Shown: positions 17,826 to 26,960 of the stretch, one piece after another
How the letters are laid out: the number at the start of each line of letters is the position of its first letter
Numbering within the stretch: position 1 is the first letter of the stretch
Assembly (NCBI RefSeq): GCF_030506305.1
Contig: NZ_CP119421.1
Location: 4,604,501-4,668,500 of the forward strand
Direction of reading: 5' to 3'
DNA from: Porifericola rhodea
GTDB taxonomy: Bacteria; Bacteroidota; Bacteroidia; Cytophagales; Cyclobacteriaceae
DNA length: 64,000 nucleotides
Translations under genes and position numbers: made by a program
The notes under the pieces: generated by a model
Databases searched by the model: none
Seen by the model: the letters and a program-made list of their open reading frames with translations, nothing else
What the model was told of the DNA's origin: nothing

Positions 17826-20198
17826 TTAATTGTCTCTCAGAGATTTTACCGGATTATTTGTCGCTGCTCTTAGGCTATGATAACCCACTGCTACTACTGT
17901 AATTAACAAGGTGAGTAGTGCAGAGAAAATGAATGTAAATAGCTTAATGTCTGTCTGGTAGGCGAAGCTACTGAGCCACTTGCTCATAGAGAAATAAGCT
18001 AAAGGATAAGCTATGAGCAGAGCTATACCAATCAGAATTATAAAATCTTTATAAATCAGGAAAATAATATTTCCAACACTGGCACCTATTACCTTTCGTA
18101 TGCCAATTTCTTTATCTCGCTGGCGGGTTGTATATGCTGCTAGACCTAGTAGTCCCAAACAGGCAATAACAATAGTTAGTGACGAAAAAACGGTAAAAAT
18201 CTGCCCTCTTTTAATGTCGGCTAAATACTGCTCGTCAAAATCTTCCTGTAAGAAACTATACTCCAGTGGCTTGTCAGGGTTCACTTCTTTCCAGTAATCC
18301 TCTATTGTAGCCAGTGCTTCGCTTAGGTTTTCTCCCTTAAGCTTCACATGCATCTGAAAGTTGTTAGCTCTAAAAAATATGGCCAAAGGTTCTATAGGGT
18401 CGTAGAACGAACGCTGGTGATAATCTTTAATGACACCTATAACTTCGTAAGCCTGTTCATTATTAAAGGTAAATTTTTTTCCCAAAGGCTCAGTCCAGCC
18501 CATTCGTTTTACCATTGCTTCATTCACTATGGCAGTGGCCGTATCTGTAGTATACTTTCTATCAAAGTTTCTACCTTCTACCAGGGTAAAGCCCATAACT
18601 TCCAGAAAATCATAGTCGGCAGAGTACATATCTACCCCTTTTTCTTCATCACCTTCGCCTTCTTTTTCTACGCTAATCAAATTTTTAGATAAGCCCTGCC
18701 CCGGCTTGGTGTTTGAAGTAGCTGTCTGAATGATGTATGGGCTATCCATCAGCCGGTTTCTGAGAACCTCATACTTATTTCTCATGTCTTCATCTGGCAT
18801 CATAATAGAAAGAACATGCTCCTGGTCAAAGCCCAGGTCTTTACTTCTGATAAACTGCAACTGATCATAAACCACCCAGGTACTAATTACCATAGTAATA
18901 GAGATAGAAAACTGTGCTACTACCAGTACTTTCCGTAAAGCTGTGCTACCACTATTACTTGCCTTTTGCCCTTTTAGCACATGCGCAGGCTCAAAAGCTG
19001 AGAGGTAAAAAGCAGGGTAACTACCTCCTGCTATACCTACTAACAAGACAATTGATATCAGGGCCAGTATAACTTTAGGCTGAAGTAAATAGCTAAGTTC
19101 AATCTCTTTACCAGATACATAATTGAAGCTGGGCAAAAGCAATACAATTATAAGAAGGCTTATCAGGCTGGCTACTACCGTAATTACCGTAGATTCTGTT
19201 AAAAACTGTCTGATAAGTTGCCATTTGGTAGAACCTGCTGTTTTACGGATGCCTACCTCTTTGGCACGACGGGCAGCTCGGGCAGTTGCCAGATTCATAT
19301 AATTAATACTAGCTATCAGTATCATAAAAAACGCTACTGCCGAGAATATGTAAATGTAGGAAATATCTCCTCCCCCAGACTCCCCTTCCAGATTAGAGTA
19401 TAGATGAATAGTTTCCAGTGCTTGTAGTTCATATTCCATCGTGACTCCAAACTGTTCAAAGATTGGCTTCAGATGTGTATCGTAAATCTGATCGCTAAAA
19501 GTAGATTCAAACTTTTTATAGTCTACACCATCTTTTAAAAGAAGGTAAGTAGCTACGCCCCAGCTTCCCCAACTCCCAGATTCAGCAGGTAGCGTATTTC
19601 TGGAAATTAATGCGTCAAACTCCAAATGCGAATTATGAGGCACATCTTTGATAACGGCTGTTACCTGATAATCATTTTCACCTTGTTGCAGGCTTTTTCC
19701 AATGGGACTTTCTTTGTCAAAATATTTAAGTGCCAGTGTTTCAGTTAGCACTATGGAGTTTGGTGCTTTAAGCGCAGTGTTTGGGTTCCCTTGCAGAATC
19801 TCAAAGTTAAATACCTCAAAAACTGAAGAGTCTGCATAAACAATATCTTCTTCGTAAAAACGCTTATCCTTTTCGGCATTAACGTAGAGTTCTCTTCCCG
19901 CCCCTATAAAACGTACCGCATGCTGTACTTCGGTGTATTTATTTTGAACTTCCTCAGCAAAAGGTATTTGAGCAATGGGCCAGCTAAATGTATTGTCGGG
20001 CTCCTCAAAATGAGTAACTACTCTGTAAATGTTGTCTTTTTTGTCGTGAAAGGTATCATAGCTAAGCTCATCTAAAATGTATAGTACCAGAAAAAGACTA
20101 CAACTAATACCGATAGTAAGCCCTATAACATTGATCAGACTATAGATTCTTTCTTTCAGGATATTGCGGATGGCTACCTTGAGTAGGTTTTTAAACAT
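17826..20198 (-). CDS. FtsX/MacB-type ABC transporter permease
   Basis: A 790-residue protein with the same two-module architecture as its downstream neighbour. It begins VAIRNILKERIYSLINVIG and has a MacB-like periplasmic domain, then core 1 (LIASINYMNLATARAARRAK, EVGIRKTAGSTKWQLIRQF). Core 2 follows (LGLLGLAAYTTRQRDKEIG, IRKVIGASVGNI), ending NPVKSLRDN. Upstream lies the full regulatory signal described for this region: tandem 16-bp sites at 20302-20338 and a sigma-54-like element at 20233-20248, which ends 34 bp before the ATG. This is the first gene of a two-permease operon. Confidence 0.93.
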   Translation of the reverse strand: MFKNLLKVAIRNILKERIYSLINVIGLTIGISCSLFLVLYILDELSYDTFHDKKDNIYRVVTHFEEPDNTFSWPIAQIPFAEEVQNKYTEVQHAVRFIGAGRELYVNAEKDKRFYEEDIVYADSSVFEVFNFEILQGNPNTALKAPNSIVLTETLALKYFDKESPIGKSLQQGENDYQVTAVIKDVPHNSHLEFDALISRNTLPAESGSWGSWGVATYLLLKDGVDYKKFESTFSDQIYDTHLKPIFEQFGVTMEYELQALETIHLYSNLEGESGGGDISYIYIFSAVAFFMILIASINYMNLATARAARRAKEVGIRKTAGSTKWQLIRQFLTESTVITVVASLISLLIIVLLLPSFNYVSGKEIELSYLLQPKVILALISIVLLVGIAGGSYPAFYLSAFEPAHVLKGQKASNSGSTALRKVLVVAQFSISITMVISTWVVYDQLQFIRSKDLGFDQEHVLSIMMPDEDMRNKYEVLRNRLMDSPYIIQTATSNTKPGQGLSKNLISVEKEGEGDEEKGVDMYSADYDFLEVMGFTLVEGRNFDRKYTTDTATAIVNEAMVKRMGWTEPLGKKFTFNNEQAYEVIGVIKDYHQRSFYDPIEPLAIFFRANNFQMHVKLKGENLSEALATIEDYWKEVNPDKPLEYSFLQEDFDEQYLADIKRGQIFTVFSSLTIVIACLGLLGLAAYTTRQRDKEIGIRKVIGASVGNIIFLIYKDFIILIGIALLIAYPLAYFSMSKWLSSFAYQTDIKLFTFIFSALLTLLITVVAVGYHSLRAATNNPVKSLRDN

Positions 20199-20232
20199 AG
20201 GTTTGGGCTGTTTAGTGGGATAAAACTATTAG

Positions 20233-20248
20233 ACCAAACCCTGTGCCT
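20233..20248 (-). promoter_or_regulatory. Sigma-54-like promoter element for the permease pair
   Basis: On the minus strand it reads AGGCAC-AGGGT-TTGGT. The -24 part (GGCAC) fits the sigma-54 consensus. The -12 part reads TTGG instead of TTGC. It lies 34 bp before the permease ATG and 53 bp from the nearer regulator site. Confidence comes from the same arrangement recurring at three other loci in this window. Confidence 0.55.
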
Positions 20249-20301
20249 CACACATAACTATTTGATTTACAGATGTTTGATAACACAAACCTCTTTTATG
20301 A

Positions 20302-20338
20302 TGCTCGTTAACGGACAATATGTGTTCGTATATGCACA
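20302..20338. promoter_or_regulatory. Tandem 16-bp activator sites (pair B)
   Basis: The two sites are TGCTCG-TTAA-CGGACA (20302-20317) and TGTTCG-TATA-TGCACA (20323-20338), with starts 21 bp apart. Both follow the window-wide motif TGTNCR-N4-YGNACA (one T-to-C change in the first), an imperfect inverted repeat. They are proposed binding sites for the NtrC-type regulator at 24171, upstream of the permease pair. Confidence 0.65.
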
Positions 20339-20546
20339 CTGACCATTATTGAGAAACTAATGAACTAGGCTAAACTTTATAAACCGCTATGCTAAAATAA
20401 GTGACTGACTTCATGAAAACAGTATAGTGAATAGACCTCAAAACCTATCCTATTATATTATATTGAGTATTCATCTACCCGATCGGCTTATTAGAGCAAA
20501 GATGCAGTAGATATTGTCATTTTTTTAAACTTTAAAAATTTTTTAG

Positions 20547-21470
20547 ATGAGTTCTCAACTTCCACAGCTAAACTACAAGGGGCACGAAAAAGCCAAATTA
20601 ACCCTTCACCTATTCCTCCAAATTATTGGAAAAATACGTCTGATGAAGACGCCAAGAAAAAATCACTGGTGGTATGTGACAGAGTATCTGGATACAAATG
20701 GCTTTACGACCGGACCTATTCCATTTAACAATGGTATGGACACTTTTAAGATTACGATGAATACCCAGGCTCATCAGTTAGAACTAGAGAGTAGTGAGGG
20801 TAAAAAAGATGCTTTTACTTTGAGCAATGGGCTTAGCGTAGCTAGTTTTTACCAGCAACTCACTGACAAGCTAAACGCAATGGGCATAGAAGTCAATATT
20901 AAAGACAAGCCTTACGATCTTGAGGTAAAAGATCCATTCGGTACCATTGAAGATTATCATCATTACGATCCTGAGTACACTTACACCTTATGGAAAATTA
21001 TGCTTTGGGTTGATGGTGTTTTTAAAGAATTTAGCGGAAGATTTTACGGAAAAACCTGTCCGGTACATCTTTACTGGCATTCTATGGATTTGGCCGTCAC
21101 CCGTTTTTCAGGGAGGAAAGCTCCACCTATGGACCCAGGTGCTCGCATATCTGACAAAGATGCCTATACCCACGAATGTATCAGTTTTGGTTTTTGGGCA
21201 GGTGATAATAATATGCAGGAGCCTGCTTTTTATTCCTACACCTACCCTTCACCGGATGGCTTAGGCTCAAAAGAACTTAAACCTGAAAGTGCTCAGTGGG
21301 TGGTTAGTAATGGCAGCCCTATGGCCATACTTACTTATGATTCGCTAAGGAAGGCTGCGAAGCCTAGGGAAGAGCTATTAGCATTTATGGAGTCAGCTTA
21401 CCAGGCCGGAGCTAAACAGGCAGGCTGGGATGTTGGAGAACTTAGTGTACCTACGCTTAAAGAGTTATAA
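20547..21470 (+). CDS. DUF5996-family protein
   Basis: A 307-residue soluble protein with no signal peptide. Recognisable DUF5996 features are LPQLNYKGHEKAKLTLHLF with NHWWYVTEYLDTNGFTTGP near the N terminus, the central RFYGKTCPVHLYWHSMDLAV, FGFWAGDNNMQEPAFYSYTY, and the C-terminal YDSLRKAAKPREELLAFMES. The function of the family is unknown. It sits divergently inside the efflux gene block, but its upstream region has no regulator signal facing it, so it may not belong to the regulon. Confidence 0.82.
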   Translation: MSSQLPQLNYKGHEKAKLTLHLFLQIIGKIRLMKTPRKNHWWYVTEYLDTNGFTTGPIPFNNGMDTFKITMNTQAHQLELESSEGKKDAFTLSNGLSVASFYQQLTDKLNAMGIEVNIKDKPYDLEVKDPFGTIEDYHHYDPEYTYTLWKIMLWVDGVFKEFSGRFYGKTCPVHLYWHSMDLAVTRFSGRKAPPMDPGARISDKDAYTHECISFGFWAGDNNMQEPAFYSYTYPSPDGLGSKELKPESAQWVVSNGSPMAILTYDSLRKAAKPREELLAFMESAYQAGAKQAGWDVGELSVPTLKEL

Positions 21471-21472
21471 AA

Positions 21473-21497
21473 AAAGCAACCTCTTTGAGGTCGCTTT
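21473..21497. terminator. Bidirectional terminator
   Basis: Stem AAAGC-A-ACCTC / GAGGT-C-GCTTT with a TTT loop and one mismatch, lying between convergent genes. A-runs and T-runs flank it. Confidence 0.75.
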
Positions 21498-21526
21498 ACT
21501 ATCTTTAATTGGCAGTTTATTGCTGC

Positions 21527-22216
21527 TTACACATGAAATTTCTCTTTGATATTTTCTGTAACCACCATACCATCAAACAAGTTGATTACACGATTGGCAT
21601 AAGTAGCGTCGTGGGGTGAGTGCGTAACCATTGCAATGGTGGTACCTGCTTTGTTCAGTTCAGAGAGCAGGCTCATCACTTCCTCCCCATTAGTAGAATC
21701 CAGATTACCAGTAGGCTCATCCGCCAGTATAAATTTTGGGTTGGCAACTACAGCACGAGCTATAGCTACACGCTGCTGCTGACCACCAGATAGCTGTTGT
21801 GGAAAATGGTTTCTTCTGTGCATAATATTCATATGCTCAAGAGCTGCTTTCACCTTTTTCTCACGTTCTGCTGAGGGCACTTTGAGGTAAAGCAGTGGAA
21901 GTTCCACATTTTCATGTACTGTAAGCTCATCAATCAGGTTAAAGCTCTGAAACACAAAACCAATATTTCCTTTTCTCAATTGAGCACGCTGGCGCTCTGA
22001 GTAACGAGAAACTTCATGGTCCATAAAGTGGTACTCACCACTAGTAGGGTTATCCAGTAGGCCCATAATATTGAGTAAAGTAGATTTTCCGCAACCAGAA
22101 GGGCCCATTATGGCTACAAACTCTCCTGTCTTAATTTCAATATTAATTTCGTTGAGGGCGGTAGTTTCAACTTCGTCTGAGGTAAAGACTTTCTTGAGGT
22201 TATGCGTACGAATCAT
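21527..22216 (-). CDS. LolD/MacB-type ABC transporter ATPase
   Basis: A 229-residue cytoplasmic ATPase with a full motif set: Walker A GPSGCGKST, Q-loop region VFQSFNLIDELTVHENVELP, signature LSGGQQQRVAIARA, Walker B with D-loop ILADEPTGNLDS, and H-loop MVTHS. The VFQ(S)FNLI...LTVxENVELPLLY pattern is typical of ATPases that drive FtsX/MacB permeases. It lies 309 bp downstream of the adaptor gene on the same strand, and its likely partners are the nearby FtsX permeases. No tandem regulator site is seen directly upstream, so it may be expressed from the adaptor promoter or from an unseen one. Confidence 0.93.
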   Translation of the reverse strand: MIRTHNLKKVFTSDEVETTALNEINIEIKTGEFVAIMGPSGCGKSTLLNIMGLLDNPTSGEYHFMDHEVSRYSERQRAQLRKGNIGFVFQSFNLIDELTVHENVELPLLYLKVPSAEREKKVKAALEHMNIMHRRNHFPQQLSGGQQQRVAIARAVVANPKFILADEPTGNLDSTNGEEVMSLLSELNKAGTTIAMVTHSPHDATYANRVINLFDGMVVTENIKEKFHV

Positions 22217-22525
22217 AGTGTTGGGTTTTAAAGTCTAAGGAATAGTATTGTGAAATTGAGCTTTAGTAGTTTTAAATATTATCACTTACCTGTATCAGAA
22301 AACAGACTCATTTTATTGCTAGCTGATTATTAGGCAATTACTCTGAACTAAATACAATATATCAGATAGAATTTTCAGTATTACTAACTTCAAAGTTTAA
22401 TAAGAATTAAACATGAGTAGCATTTACGACTTATGCTGTTAGTGAATACCTTTAAATTTTATACGAAGAAATTGTCCTTCTTCAGCCACTTTAAGTATTG
22501 CTTATAAATAAGCTGGCTTTAATTT
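22217..22525. other. Gap between adaptor and ATPase genes
   Basis: 309 bp, AT-rich. It contains no recognisable small ORF, terminator with a T-run, sigma-54-like element or tandem 16-bp site. Confidence 0.5.
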
Positions 22526-23779
22526 TTAAAATACTAATACCTCGTTTTCACCAAAATTTTCATATGATGAAGTAATAACTTTCTCGCCTGGTTCCAGCCC
22601 TTCTAATACTTCGTAATGCTCAGAGTTTTTTCTACCCAGACTAATTTCTCTAATATAAGCTCTGCTTTCGTCATTGTTAAGCACAAATATCTTGTTACCT
22701 CCGGTATCTCTAAAGAAACCTCCTGTAGGGATAAGTACAGCTTCTTCTGAACTACCTAGCTCCAAACGCAATCGTAATGACTGACCTCTACGAATTCCAC
22801 TTGGCACTTCACTCACGAAACGCATATCTACTTCAAAATTACCTTCAGAAACAGTCGGGTATTTCTTATAAATTTCTAATCTGTAGGTTTTACCGTCAAA
22901 GTCAAAAGTACCTTGCTGGCCTACTTCAATACGAGGCAGATAAAGTTCATCTATGGCTACCCGTATTTTAAAGCTATCTAATATCGCTACCTGCCCCAGT
23001 CTTTCGCCACGGTCAATAGACTGCCCTGGTTCCCAGTCAGGAGTAGTTAAAAGCCCTTCGCGAGGAGCGGTAATAGTCAAATTGTTTAATAAATTTCCTA
23101 CTGCATCCAGGCTCTTCAACATCCTGTCTTCAGACATTCTGATTTGGTACAGCTGCATCGCTCTGGAAATAGAATCTGATTTGTATGCTGCATAAGTAAG
23201 GTCGCGTCGGCGAAGATTATATTGATATTCCTCCTGCACCTCTTCTAATTCGCGTTGTGAGATAAGCTTTTTTTCTGCCAACTCTTTGTAACGGTCAAAC
23301 TGGGGCTTTAAAAGTTGAAGCTGATATTCAATTTGTGCGAGTTCAGCTTTTTGGTTCAGATCGTTCTGGTCCAGTTGCAACCTGGTAGTACGCAATATAT
23401 TGAGTTGCTCATAAAGTTGAGCTTCACGGTTCATCACATCCAGTTGCAGGTTGGAGTTTGATAACCGCATAATTGTGTCTCCTTTTTCTACCAAAGCTCC
23501 AGATTCTAGTTTAATATCCTGCACTACTCCACCTTCTACTGCATCCATATAAATAGTTTGACTGGGCATGACTATTCCAGTTTCTGGTATGTACTCCTGA
23601 AACACCTGACGGCTAACGGTAGAAATGGTAATTTTTTCTTTTTCGACATTAAGTTTAGACCTATGGTCAGCAAAAAGGAAGCTATATAGGATAAACGACA
23701 GCAAACCCACGCCCAGTACGAGGCCTATAATTCTGCCTTTTGTCCACTTCTTTTTTTCTATTTTACGATCCATTCCCAT
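22526..23779 (-). CDS. Periplasmic adaptor (HlyD/MacA-type) of tripartite efflux system
   Basis: A 417-residue membrane-fusion protein with an N-terminal membrane anchor (GRIIGLVLGVGLLSFILYSF). A lipoyl/barrel-sandwich half (VVQDIKLESGALVEKGDTIM) precedes a long alpha-hairpin (about 125-230, rich in Q, L and R). The second barrel-sandwich half is LTITAPREGLLTTPDWEPGQ, followed by beta-barrel and membrane-proximal domains ending LEGLEPGEKVITSSYENFGE. Such adaptors link an FtsX/MacB permease to a TolC-type channel. Start could be the ATG at 23779 or at 23773. Upstream are sigma-54-like element C and tandem sites C, shared with the divergent regulator gene. Confidence 0.92.
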   Translation of the reverse strand: MGMDRKIEKKKWTKGRIIGLVLGVGLLSFILYSFLFADHRSKLNVEKEKITISTVSRQVFQEYIPETGIVMPSQTIYMDAVEGGVVQDIKLESGALVEKGDTIMRLSNSNLQLDVMNREAQLYEQLNILRTTRLQLDQNDLNQKAELAQIEYQLQLLKPQFDRYKELAEKKLISQRELEEVQEEYQYNLRRRDLTYAAYKSDSISRAMQLYQIRMSEDRMLKSLDAVGNLLNNLTITAPREGLLTTPDWEPGQSIDRGERLGQVAILDSFKIRVAIDELYLPRIEVGQQGTFDFDGKTYRLEIYKKYPTVSEGNFEVDMRFVSEVPSGIRRGQSLRLRLELGSSEEAVLIPTGGFFRDTGGNKIFVLNNDESRAYIREISLGRKNSEHYEVLEGLEPGEKVITSSYENFGENEVLVF

Positions 23780-23890
23780 ATCCAGAGTATTTTGAGGTAG
23801 TGCTTAAGGTTAAGCTAGCATCTTGGTTTAGTGTTAAATATCAAGTATACAAGTTTTACACAAATTATACTTTACTGCTCACCTAAACTT

Positions 23891-23906
23891 TACGAACACT
23901 ATGCCA
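23891..23906 (-). promoter_or_regulatory. Sigma-54-like promoter element for the adaptor
   Basis: The minus strand reads TGGCAT-AGTGT-TCGTA. The -24 half is good. The -12 half is the weakest of the four, keeping only T and G. It lies 52 bp from the nearer 16-bp site, like the other three, but 111 bp upstream of the start codon. Confidence 0.45.
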
Positions 23907-23958
23907 AAGGCCATATCGGCTCGGATAGGCTGCATTTGGCTTTTTTGCTTTTTCCAGG

Positions 23959-23995
23959 TGTACGCTAACGAACATTTTTTGTACGTTTGTGTACG
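23959..23995. promoter_or_regulatory. Tandem 16-bp activator sites (pair C)
   Basis: The sites are TGTACG-CTAA-CGAACA (23959-23974) and TGTACG-TTTG-TGTACG (23980-23995), with starts 21 bp apart. Both fit TGTNCR-N4-YGNACA apart from a final G in the second. Further half-site sequence extends to 23999. The pair lies between the adaptor and the regulator gene, a usual place for a regulator to bind near its own gene. Confidence 0.65.
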
Positions 23996-24170
23996 TTAGT
24001 CCAAGAAATCGCTTAAATTAAGAATCAGCTATAATTTAAAAATGAATGACCTGGAATGCCCTATAATGCGACATAGCCCCCTTTTGACATCATAGCGCCG
24101 CCAAGCGAGGGCATCGGTACAGTCTTTGACTTTTTAATGGAAAGCGAATACAACCTCATTCAATAATCCT

Positions 24171-25568
24171 ATGAGCAGAAAAATAAATAAAACAGGTAAA
24201 ATACTTATCATTGACGACAATGAAGACGTGCTGCAAGCAGCCAAGATTTTCCTGAAAAGACACTTCCTCCAAGTAGATACAGACAAAAACCCAGGAGCTA
24301 TTCCCGCACTCATCAGCAATGAACAATACGATGTAATACTGCTGGACATGAACTTTACCAAAGACGTTAGCAGTGGTAAAGAGGGTTTTTTCTGGCTGGA
24401 TCAGATTCTGGAACGCGACCCTTCTGCCGTAGTTATTATGATTACTGCCTATGGTGACGTAGACATGGCGGTAAGAGCAATAAAAGAAGGCGCTACCGAC
24501 TTTGTGCTTAAGCCCTGGAACAATGAAAAACTGCTGGCTACTGTGCTGGCAGCTATGCGATTGAGAGAGTCGCGCCACGAAGCACATCAGCTACGCTCCC
24601 AGCAGGAAATCATGAATGAAGATATCAACTCCAAGTACAAAGATATTATTGGTAGCAGTCCATCTATGCTCAAAGTTTTTGAGACTATTGAACAGGTAGC
24701 CGGCACCGATGCTAATGTGCTTATCTTAGGGGAAAACGGTACTGGTAAAGAGGTGATTGCCAGAGCAATACACCGCCGCTCCAAACGAGCAGACAATGTA
24801 TTCATCAGTGTAGATTTAGGCGCAGTAACTGAAACACTTTTTGAAAGTGAACTTTTTGGTCATGTAAAAGGCGCATTTACAGATGCCAAACAAGATCGTG
24901 TTGGAAGGTTTGAAGCAGCCTCTGACGGCACCTTGTTTTTAGATGAAATAGGAAATCTATCGTTACCGCTACAGGCCAAAATGCTGACGGCGCTACAAAG
25001 TAAAAAAATTACACCTGTAGGTACTAACAAGATGATAGATGTAGATGTGCGCTTTATCTTTGCTACCAACATGCCTCTCTACGAAATGGTAAAGAAGAAT
25101 GAATTCAGACAGGACTTACTTTATCGTATAAACACTATTGAAATTCACCTACCTCCTTTACGAGAACGTCTGGATGACCTAGAGCCTTTGGCCATGCACT
25201 TTCTAGGGGTTTATTCAAAAAAATACAATAAGTCTATCCACTCTATTAGCCCCAGCGCTATCAAAAGAATGCAAAAGTACCATTGGCCTGGCAACATTCG
25301 TGAGCTACAGCACTCTGTGGAGCGTGCCGTAATCCTTAGTAGCAAACCTACCTTGCAGGCTGAAGACTTCTTTTTTAATGCGGATAATTCAAAACAAAGT
25401 GAAAATCAGGAAGAACTGCATATAGAAAAGTACGATCTGGAAGAAGTAGAAAAGCTGCTAATCAGAAAAGTCCTGAAAAAACACAATGGCAATATATCTA
25501 AAGCAGCCGGAGACCTTGGCCTCACCCGTGCTTCGCTGTACCGTAGGCTAGAAAAGTATGATATTTAA
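24171..25568 (+). CDS. NtrC-family sigma-54-dependent response regulator (GAFTDA variant)
   Basis: A 465-residue activator. The receiver domain (10-125) has acidic residues DD near 15, phospho-acceptor D59 (ILLDMNF) and K114 (FVLKPW). The AAA+ domain (about 155-385) has Walker A GENGTGKE (187-194), Walker B TLFLDEIG (254-261) and the [10 protein letters not shown] segment. The sigma-54 contact loop reads GAFTDA (234-239) instead of GAFTGA. A Fis-type helix-turn-helix ends the protein ([20 protein letters not shown]). It overlaps the kinase gene by 11 bp and lies among efflux genes that carry tandem palindromic sites. It is proposed to be the activator of that regulon. Confidence 0.95.
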   Translation: MSRKINKTGKILIIDDNEDVLQAAKIFLKRHFLQVDTDKNPGAIPALISNEQYDVILLDMNFTKDVSSGKEGFFWLDQILERDPSAVVIMITAYGDVDMAVRAIKEGATDFVLKPWNNEKLLATVLAAMRLRESRHEAHQLRSQQEIMNEDINSKYKDIIGSSPSMLKVFETIEQVAGTDANVLILGENGTGKEVIARAIHRRSKRADNVFISVDLGAVTETLFESELFGHVKGAFTDAKQDRVGRFEAASDGTLFLDEIGNLSLPLQAKMLTALQSKKITPVGTNKMIDVDVRFIFATNMPLYEMVKKNEFRQDLLYRINTIEIHLPPLRERLDDLEPLAMHFLGVYSKKYNKSIHSISPSAIKRMQKYHWPGNIRELQHSVERAVILSSKPTLQAEDFFFNADNSKQSENQEELHIEKYDLEEVEKLLIRKVLKKHNGNISKAAGDLGLTRASLYRRLEKYDI

Positions 25569-26907
25569 CCGATTTGAATGGGCACTACTGGTCAGAATTT
25601 TACTATTATCTGCCAGTATGCTGCTCTGCCTGTATTTTATTTTCTATACAGAAAGAATTGCCAGTGGTGTTATTATTTCGCTACTGGTAACTTACCAGAT
25701 TTATGAGCTCTATCAGTATGTTTTAGAAACTAACCGTAAACTCACCCGCTTTCTGGAGGCTGTAAAATATTCTGACTTTACAGCGGGATTCAATAGGGAT
25801 AGCAAATTAGGCGAAAGCTTTGGCAACCTTAACCGGATGTTCAATGAGGTATTTGATGCGTTTAGGAAGGCGAGAGCCGAGAAAGAAGAACACTGGCAGT
25901 ATCTTAAAACGGTAGTTCAGCACGTAAATGTAGGGCTTCTCTCCTATGATGAGTCCGGTAATATTGAACTGGTAAACAACACCGCCAAAAAATTTCTGAG
26001 AACCAACCAGCTAAATAAAATTGGTGATCTGGCAAGAGTAAATTACGATTTGTATCAGATTATTAACCAACTACCACCAGGCTCTAAAACATTATTTAAA
26101 CCCAGTCCTGACCTTCACCTATCTATCAATGCTACTGAGCTCCGCCTGAGAGGCAATACTTATAAGCTGGTATCTATCCAGAATATCCTTTCGGAACTTC
26201 AGCAGCAGGAAATTGAAGCCTGGCAAAACTTAACAAAAGTACTGCGACATGAGATCATGAACTCTATCACCCCTATTGCATCTCTTGCAGGTACAGCTAT
26301 AGATATCATTCATGAGGATGTCGTATGTGATAATGGCATGGTCTCATTCAACCAGGAGTCGTACGATGATATCACAATGAGCCTTAGAACTATTGAAAAC
26401 CGCACTAAAGGCTTAGTAACGTTTGTAGAAGCCTATCGGAACTTTACGAGTATACCTCAGCCTGAATTTGAAAGGGTACGTATAGACGAAATCATTAAAG
26501 AAGTAGTACAATTAGTTAAGGTGGGTATTGCAAAAGAAAATGCCAGGATTAATGTCAATATCAATCCTCCTCAGCTTATTGTCAGGATAGATCCACGCCT
26601 TATTGAAATGGTATTAATTAACCTTCTTAAAAATGCCTGCGAGGCAATGGAAGAAATAGAGTCTCCAGTGATAGATGTAACAGTCTATACTGACCACGAA
26701 CAGAGAGTTTTTATAGAGATAACTGATAATGGTCCTGGTATAGAACCTGAAGCTTTAGAAAAAATATTTATTCCATTTTATACGACAAAAAATCATGGCT
26801 CTGGTATTGGTCTTAGTCTTTCTCAGAGGATTATGCAAATGCATCATGGAAACCTGACAGCCAGATCGGTTGTAGGTAGCGGTACAACGTTTACATTACA
26901 GATATAA
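25558..26907 (+). CDS. Membrane-bound sensor histidine kinase
   Basis: A 449-residue kinase with two membrane segments (about 8-30 and 34-54) and almost no periplasmic loop, so it probably senses within or near the membrane. A PAS-like region (about 115-210) follows. The H-box is LRHEIMNSITPI with H231. The ATPase domain has N-box LINLLKNACEA, G1 DNGPGIE and G2 GSGIGLS. The 11-bp overlap with the regulator gene makes the pair a cognate two-component system. It most resembles NtrB/AtoS-like kinases that pair with sigma-54 activators. It is followed by a strong terminator. Confidence 0.95.
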   Translation: MIFNRFEWALLVRILLLSASMLLCLYFIFYTERIASGVIISLLVTYQIYELYQYVLETNRKLTRFLEAVKYSDFTAGFNRDSKLGESFGNLNRMFNEVFDAFRKARAEKEEHWQYLKTVVQHVNVGLLSYDESGNIELVNNTAKKFLRTNQLNKIGDLARVNYDLYQIINQLPPGSKTLFKPSPDLHLSINATELRLRGNTYKLVSIQNILSELQQQEIEAWQNLTKVLRHEIMNSITPIASLAGTAIDIIHEDVVCDNGMVSFNQESYDDITMSLRTIENRTKGLVTFVEAYRNFTSIPQPEFERVRIDEIIKEVVQLVKVGIAKENARINVNINPPQLIVRIDPRLIEMVLINLLKNACEAMEEIESPVIDVTVYTDHEQRVFIEITDNGPGIEPEALEKIFIPFYTTKNHGSGIGLSLSQRIMQMHHGNLTARSVVGSGTTFTLQI

Positions 26908-26911
26908 AAAA

Positions 26912-26932
26912 AAGCAACCTTTTTGGTTGCTT
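26912..26932. terminator. Bidirectional terminator after the kinase
   Basis: Perfect stem AAGCAACC / GGTTGCTT with a T5 loop, preceded by an A-run. It lies between the kinase and the convergent small lipoprotein gene. Confidence 0.8.
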
Positions 26933-26960
26933 CAATTCAATACACCTTTATGTTTGCAGC

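Larger units (their letters stand above)
20199..20546. other. Divergent regulatory region, permease pair / DUF5996 gene
   Basis: A 348-bp gap. The half nearest the permease contains the sigma-54-like element and tandem regulator sites described below. The half nearest the DUF5996 gene is AT-rich; no matching element faces that gene. Confidence 0.6.
23780..24170. other. Divergent regulatory region, adaptor / response regulator
   Basis: A 391-bp gap holding tandem regulator sites (23959-23995) and a sigma-54-like element directed at the adaptor gene (23891-23906). Nothing convincing faces the regulator gene. Confidence 0.6.

Noticed and set aside
15439-20198. The adjacent similar permeases as a repeat or mobile element
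   Set aside because: They are paralogous genes with diverged sequence and no terminal repeats, target duplications or transposase.
22217-22525. Possible fifth copy of the tandem regulator signal before the ATPase gene
   Set aside because: No sequence in this gap fits TGTNCR-N4-YGNACA or GGCAY-N5-TNG on the correct strand.
24052-24067. TGGAAT-GCCCT-ATAA as a sigma-54-like element for the regulator gene itself
   Set aside because: It lies 56 bp after the tandem sites, off the 51-53 bp rule, and lacks the conserved C and A of GGCA as well as the G near -12.
24156-24587. 143-codon reading frame opposite the response regulator receiver domain
   Set aside because: The plus-strand frame encodes an intact receiver domain; the opposite frame has no family features.
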